Positions 59,139 through 64,000 of a stretch of 64,000 nucleotides of DNA are shown here, piece after piece. Position 1 is the first letter of the stretch. The number at the start of each line of letters is the position of its first letter. This DNA comes from Isoetes taiwanensis. Taxonomy: Eukaryota > Streptophyta > Lycopodiopsida > Isoetales > Isoetaceae. A model generated the notes under the pieces. It was given only the letters and a program-made list of their open reading frames with translations, ran no database searches and was not told the DNA's origin. A program made the position numbers and the translations under genes. The DNA lies in NCBI GenBank assembly GCA_021234155.1, contig JAJEKV010000049.1:3869487-3933486 (forward strand). The letters run 5' to 3'.

Positions 59139-59979
59139 CTATAGATGAACCAACTGGTCTGCACTGAAGACATTTCGATGTGCATCAACTAACCACTGAA
59201 TCTGGCCCTTGCAGTATGCTTTGACCAGCAGTTTCTTATCTGCTCCAATGTCCTGCTGGAATAATTCTTCAAGAACACCCAGGGAAATACTTGTATAACA
59301 TTCTGCTCTAGTGTTATTCTTCAGTACAGCTAAAGTATCTTCAGCATGTGACACCTGTCTAAGTATTGGAAGCAAATAAACATCCAGAATTTCATCAGTT
59401 GGCTGACAGGTGAAAGTAGGCACCATGATGGAAGTAAATGGTGGGGACAGAAATGTCTTGTAAACCTCATCATCGCAATAATTACATTTTACGCCATACT
59501 CGAGGGAAATTTGCATATACCTTATGGAGTGGCTTCATAAAAATAGGATTAGAAGACTCCAAAGGATACTTGAAAGGCATCTCATCACGTAAACTACGGT
59601 CCCAAATGAAGATGAATTTGTCTTTCTTAGCGGGGACATAGGACATCAAGCACCTCATGAACATTAAATCTGTTCATAGAGGACCAAATGGCTAAGTCAT
59701 ACAAGAAGATGCTTCCTCCAAGAAAGCATGTACTCCCGGCCTGAATACAACTACTTTGTTAGTTGTTGATGATTTTAATAATTGAGGGTTTATCTTTTTA
59801 AGATCATCCCTCAATTGATTGCTTCTTCTAAAGGTCTTCACGAGAACGCCATTAAGATCTAGAATCAGCAATCTCTTTTGCCTAATAACAATTGGCAGTG
59901 CAGTGGAACTTGAAGCTACATTTACACTTTGTACTTCAGTGGACCTAACATTCACAACATTAATCAAGTGAATACACAC
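59139..59979 (-). pseudogene. Element 1 FCP1-like HAD-family gene
   Basis: The minus strand gives, in order, KRLLILDLNGVLV (motif I, 59830-59870, Asn where the second catalytic Asp normally is), RPGVHAFLEEASS, LAIWSSM in a shifted frame (motif II, about 59680), KKDKFIFIWDRSL, MPFKYPLESSNPIFMKPLHK, and then YCDDEVYKTFLSPPFTS (motif IV region) to a stop at 59139. FCP1/NIF-type HAD enzymes dephosphorylate proteins such as the polymerase II C-terminal domain. The D-to-N change in motif I may reduce or alter activity, though plant DLNG-type homologues are common. Two or three small frame breaks occur. Upstream, TGTTAG may be the acceptor for this exon. Confidence 0.65.
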
Positions 59980-60109
59980 CCAAATTCAAGTACAAATATT
60001 GAGATTAAATTAAAAAAGCACAAGACCTGGAAGTTAATTGGGATACATTTAAGTCCTCATCACTTTGGAGTACTTGGTCACTCCTAATTTAAGAATTCAA
60101 ATTAAACAA

Positions 60110-62073
60110 TCAGGAATGAATTATTCTGCTCAAGGGGATGTTGTTATTCCCCCTCATGGATTCAATCATTGCTGCAAGTTTTGTACCTTTATCTTGTACA
60201 GATAGTGCTGCAGCTTGTACATTTGGTGCAGGTTCTAGTATTGGCTGCTCTTCATGAACTTCTTTTGAACTTTCAAACCCTGCACCTGCAATATCAGCAA
60301 GGGTTGAGTTTATGTTGTCCATGACATCCTTCTCAACCTCTTCTTCATTGCCTTGCAAGTTCTGTTGCCCTGCATCATTCCCATCATTCTTTTGACCTCT
60401 CCCTCTCAAAGGATACTTTCTAGTAACCTTGGCTTTGGTCTGAACAGCTGCTTTGGCCTTGCCACCTCCTTTCTTTTTGCTAGTCTCTTCTTTATTCAAT
60501 GTCTTCTTTTCCTTCCCTGTCTTCTTCACAACCACATCAGCTTTTTCTTCTTGATCTTGCTTCTGCTTCTTCCTGGTTGGAGTGTCTAAGACATACTCAA
60601 TCTCCTCATCTGAAGCAGCCTTTGTTTCTTCCTGAAATTTACTGCCACTTCTTATCAGAATCATCCCTGACATGTCTCAACCTTCTTCTCTTCGTGCTAG
60701 TAGAAGGGGACTTCAATTGGTCAGATTGCACATCTACTACATCTTCAATTGCCGACACGTATTTGATCCCAAATCTGATTTCTGAAACTTAGGATCAAAG
60801 GAAGCAACCCGCTCAATCGCAAGCAGGAATGCTCAAGCCAAGCTCAACATAAAGGTCTTCAGGAACTAGGCATTCACATTTCAAACATTTGCCTTCCTTT
60901 AACAAGGCAGCACACATCATATGATATTCATGTGAGCAATCAAGAATTAAAGAAAGCTTGTACTTATCAGGAAATCCCAAACCACAAGCATTACAAAAAT
61001 TTTGTAAAAAACCTGGAAGATTTCTCTTGATGGTGTTGATGCGAGAAAGTTGAATTCTTGATGTCTCCTAGACTGCCCAAGGTTTTTGCATATTCCTTGG
61101 TCGCCTTTGATGTCACCATCCGGTTGAATTAATTCTCGCCTCCAAATTTCCCTTCTTCAAAATCAGATCTCGGATCTCAGTGCATAATAATGACTCCATG
61201 GACTCTGCAAAGATACTCCTCAAACATTAACTTTCTCTCCAACTCCTTTATTTCCTGTTCTACTTCCCGTGTCATGAACATGCCCCTCTTTTCAACAAGC
61301 GGTGATTTCAATTGTTCCATGTTTGTGTCTTTTTCGGTTAGCCTTTTAAAAATTTTGTCATTTGACTTTTTCTTAATTTGCCGGGCTAACAACTATATCC
61401 CGCATTTCTTTTTCCATCCGAAGTTTTCTTGATCATAAGTTTTTCCAGATTCTCTGTCACTACTATGCAGATTCGGTTTCAAGTTTGTCCGATCAAGTTT
61501 ACTACTTGCTACCTCTTTTGCTAAAACCGAGGCTTTGAATCAATTTCTTGTTTCTCTTTAAAACCACGAACTCGGCCTGCATATGCTGTAAACCATAACA
61601 CATTGCACCATATGCAGCCCAATTGATTTGATGGCCTTGGGATCTTCAAGACCTTCTTGGCAATTTTTCCCAAGCAAATGCAAGGGCAAATTGCTTTCGA
61701 CTTCATTGTTTGAAACCCCATCGGATAAAGAATCCTTAACAAACTGTCCAATTTGGCCTTGGATGTGGCTGAATAGCGGCAACTTTAGTGCCGACCGACT
61801 TGGAATTGAGGGGTTCTTGCCAAACCGATTCCCATTGTTCTTGTGTAACATTATTTGCCGACCAATTGAATACGCTCGAGGTCGCAAACCATGGTTTGAA
61901 AGGCCGTGTATCCTTTTGAAATCCTCAGCTGTAACTGCCTCCTCTACCATTGTAATCGATTCACGAATGTAAGTTCCGGATAATTGATCTATGATGTGAG
62001 CGGGAGAAAAACAGAGCAAAAGAAACACAAATTGGGATAAAAAAAAAGGAAGGTGCCTGGAAGCTAGGTGCAT
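60110..62073 (-). pseudogene. Element 1 RING-finger / coiled-coil / basic protein region
   Basis: Pieces read leftward. 62073-61558 is open, with MVEEAVTAEDFKRIHGLSNH from an internal Met. 61392-61177 is charged coiled coil (REVEQEIKELERKLMFEEYL). 61010-60840 encodes a zinc finger: FCNACG, then DCSHEYHMMC, then GKCLKC, which fits a C2-CH-HC-C2 RING order. 60750-60640 is KYVSAIEDVVDVQSDQLKSP followed by KRRRL. 60673-60110 is lysine-rich with KYPLRGRGQKN. Introns and frame breaks prevent a single model, and the HAD gene at 59139-59979 could be its 3' end. RING proteins are typically ubiquitin ligases; that role here is inference. Confidence 0.5.
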
Positions 62074-62160
62074 GCGGGAACCGAGGTCGAGATTGTGGGA
62101 GGTATAACTACGGGTTGCTAAGTGCTTGGAAGTGCTTTAGGTGCTAAGTGCTTTCGCGTT

Positions 62161-62190
62161 TTTTTGGGTAGCATTACCATATTTACACCC
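62161..62190 (-). repeat. Right TIR of element 1
   Basis: Perfect inverse of 23192-23221. AAGTGCTT motifs precede it at 62118-62153. Confidence 0.88.
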
Positions 62191-62406
62191 GTTTATGCTC
62201 TGCCTAATAGAATTGAAGAGTGCCGGACTTGGTTCTTGTACGAATTTGTGAGAAAGGAGGCCAAAACAAGGCTGTTGAGCGGCACACAGAAGACATCTCT
62301 TGGGGAAGAAATAAACAAGGTGTTCATGGCATAGTGTAATGGCAAAATAGTTGCTCCTTTGCTTCGTTGTGTGGAGGGATGGAACGGAGCTCCTGGTGCT
62401 TTGTAA
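62191..62406 (+). pseudogene. PAL: PAL pseudogene fragment 3 (last ~70 codons)
   Basis: Begins immediately outside the element 1 TIR with TATGCTCTGCC and reads [20 protein letters not shown] to the GAPGAL stop. A stop interrupts it at VFMA. It is on the opposite strand to the other PAL copies. About 100 bp of PAL 3' flank follows to 62503. Confidence 0.88.
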
Positions 62407-62813
62407 TAGCCTATCAATCCAATTCAACAATTTGATTCAATAAACAAAAAATTTTAAAGCTTCAAAAGACTAGCCTACTTACTCACACTAGGTTTTGTGA
62501 ACTATTAATAATGCCAATTGTATTCAAATAAACTAGAAACTAATTCTACCCTAGCGTTGGGGAAACCTTTTCCCTTCTATCGAAAAATTTCCTATAGTTT
62601 TCTCACCCAATCGAAATTTATAAGTTTGAATCGGATCGTTCCTGTGAACAAAATTCACAACCGGATCCCATTTTACCAACACAAAGAGGACTCAAAGTAT
62701 ATTACAACCAATTCACTACAATTATTCACCAAGCACTCAATAGCTATAATATCAAATTAAAATAAAATCAAAATGCTATATTGAAGGAAATAATGATACT
62801 TAAGAATACAAAC
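62407..62813. other. PAL 3' flank then gene-free sequence
   Basis: 62407-62503 is an inverted match to about 11055-11150. The rest is AT-rich with no supportable gene. Confidence 0.6.
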
Positions 62814-63135
62814 GGGTAAAAGCATGTTAGGGTGTACCACTTTTGGAACCTGCAAAAGTACATACACTAGGTACTTCTGAACTGGGTACTTTCTCATTTT
62901 TCTTTTCATTAAAACTAATACAAAAATCCAAAATAAAAGTCAAGGACATGGTAATATTCAAAGTTAAGGTAAAGATAATGCTATCGGAGACCAATATATA
63001 TAAAAAAAGTTCTAAAACATACCTTATATTGAGATATTATACAGGTACCCAGTACCCATTCCTGGCTACCTTTTTAGGTACCTTTTTAGTCACTAAATAA
63101 TACTTTTTAAGGGACACCCTAACATGCTTTTACCC
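62814..63135. mobile_element. MITE of 322 bp with GGGTAAAAGCATG termini
   Basis: GGGTAAAAGCATGTTAGGGT at the left is exactly inverted at the right end. AAAC flanks both sides (62810-62813 and 63136-63139). Internal GGTACC/GGTACT motifs are repeated. No coding capacity. If AAAC is the target duplication it is 4 bp, the same length as that of element 2. Confidence 0.75.
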
Positions 63136-64000
63136 AAACCTATATTATAATGTTTTGGCTTGTGTCCATTGTGCATCGCGCCCTAAATCTGACGGCTAAG
63201 ACTTGATGTGGCAATCCGAGGGCTGGGAAGACACGTCAAAAAAAAACACTGTCCAGCGATGCCCGGATTGAAGCATGCCCTTGCCAAAAACCCAAGCCAT
63301 GCTGCCTGTTCTGGAGATGGTTGGCAATGGCGGCCAAGCCCAAACCCAATTTGATGCCTTGCTGCCTGTTCTAGAGATGGACACTGCCCTTTTTTATGAA
63401 GGATCTTCTTTATGCAAAGATTTACTATACATGATATGGAATTCATGTACATTTTCTATGACAAGAAGGGGTTAAGATTAAGGAATTTGGCCAGTAAGCA
63501 TACCAGAGTGTTTAAATTTTGATCTGAGCCGCCTTAAGAATGACATTAGTGGCAGCAGGATGATAGTTTTCTGTTTTGTTTGAGGCTAGTAGCATCATAT
63601 GGAAGTGATGTTTGCTACAGATGAAACGGGATCTAAGGCTTGGAAAAATGAAAGTATTGTCCAGGGATACCCGGATTGATGCATGCCCTTGCCAGATGCA
63701 AGAGCAGCACTACACGAATATTTGCCCCTCAATCTTTGCGCTGGATCTAGGTTGTGGGCTATGTGTTCACTGTAAAACTCAGACATCACCATGATATCAA
63801 ACATGGCTTCACTTCCTTAGCTGCAAACATGATAATTCACTTATTCAAGGCACCATCATAAGCATGCCTCTGCATTATGACCAGTTTGCCCTCTAAAAGA
63901 TTGACATGTAGAAATATATGAGCATATGGCGGCTCTACAAGCAATCATGGCTCCTTGAAGTAGCATGGCGAACTACCTTGCTAAGCCAGTGGTTTCTTAA
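63136..64000. other. Gene-free interval with short dispersed repeats
   Basis: A 36-bp motif (GTCCAG.GAT.CCCGGATTGA..) occurs at 63251 and 63659. GCTGCCTGTTCTRGAGATGG occurs at 63301 and 63361. No supportable gene. Confidence 0.5.

Larger units (their letters stand above)
23192..62190. mobile_element. Outer giant DNA transposon (element 1), about 39 kb including nested element 2
   Basis: A perfect 30-bp inverted repeat (GGGTGTAAATATGGTAATGC continuing CTACCCAAAAA) bounds the interval at 23192-23221 and 62161-62190. Just inside each end are clustered AGTGCTT/AAGCACT motifs, as expected of subterminal transposase-binding sites. Without element 2 the outer element would be about 9.1 kb. It carries a transposase-like gene, an unrecognised gene, an FCP1-like HAD gene and a RING/coiled-coil region. 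No target duplication is visible. The right flank starts directly in a PAL fragment, while the left flank is not PAL, so one end may have been rearranged. Confidence 0.75.

Noticed and set aside
23192-62190. Integrated large DNA virus as the source of the ParB-like, methyltransferase-like, HAD and RING genes
   Set aside because: The genes have introns, the region is bounded by nested TIRs with transposase-like genes, and no capsid, polymerase or packaging ATPase motifs were seen.
23192-62190. Maverick/Polinton element
   Set aside because: The size fits, but no protein-primed DNA polymerase, retroviral-type integrase, protease or capsid motif is visible, and element 2 makes a 4-bp target duplication where these make 5-6 bp.
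1-64000. tRNA or rRNA genes
   Set aside because: No cloverleaf-like A/B box pairs or rRNA-like stretches were recognised on reading; a covariance search would be decisive.

Overview
This is plant nuclear DNA, probably from a gymnosperm. The only near-complete host gene is a phenylalanine ammonia-lyase (PAL) copy held in a single exon, as is usual in conifers (angiosperm PAL normally has one intron). It lies in gene-poor sequence dense with transposable elements. There is no sign of prokaryotic or organellar organisation. The conifer assignment is inference.

Left part (1-23191): a PAL-derived cluster. A near full-length PAL (14547-16630, minus strand) carries a C-terminal frameshift and lacks a conserved internal block. 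Two partial PAL copies (2261-3234 and 11154-11632) lie on the same strand, and the block 522-3234 is a segmental duplicate of 12840-15480. Between them sit a structurally complete gag-only LTR retrotransposon (5273-6978, with 5-bp target duplication, primer-binding site and LTRs differing at one base), several small inverted-repeat elements, and a cluster of GGGTTCGC-type palindromes (9282-9780). Further right are a 5'-truncated retroposon with 16-bp target duplications and a GC-rich, frame-broken LINE-like reverse transcriptase gene with a (CCTT)n tail.

Right part (23192-62190): what appears to be a nested pair of large DNA transposons. Outer element 1 has perfect 30-bp terminal inverted repeats (TIRs) at 23192-23221 and 62161-62190. 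It encodes a cysteine-rich transposase-like gene (+), an unrecognised gene (+), an FCP1-like HAD gene (-) and a RING-finger/coiled-coil/basic region (-). Its transposase coding sequence is split by element 2 (26564-56454, about 29.9 kb), which has 32-bp perfect TIRs and a TTGT target duplication. Removing element 2 and one TTGT restores the outer reading frame exactly. Element 2 carries a transposase-like gene with a GHTHED motif (-), a gene with a GTFVAWP motif (-), a small TATA-preceded gene and a large four-exon gene. That gene encodes, in order, a basic tail, a ParB-like DGQHS domain, a methyltransferase-like region, an acidic linker, an HAD/FCP1-like domain and possibly a membrane tail. 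Most of element 2 is repeated three times in tandem (28520-38714, 38715-45346, 45347-56017). Unit 2 has a large internal deletion, and unit 3 has acquired a hAT-type MITE.

A GC-rich palindrome (consensus AATCGCGCCWGGCGCGATT) recurs through element 2, and intron 2 of the large gene is almost entirely a foldback of about 377 bp. Many differences among the three units fall at CAG/CTG triplets in patches. This looks like unpolished long-read base-calling error at CHG-methylated cytosines, so many frame breaks in units 2 and 3 may be artefacts. All family assignments come from motif recognition alone.
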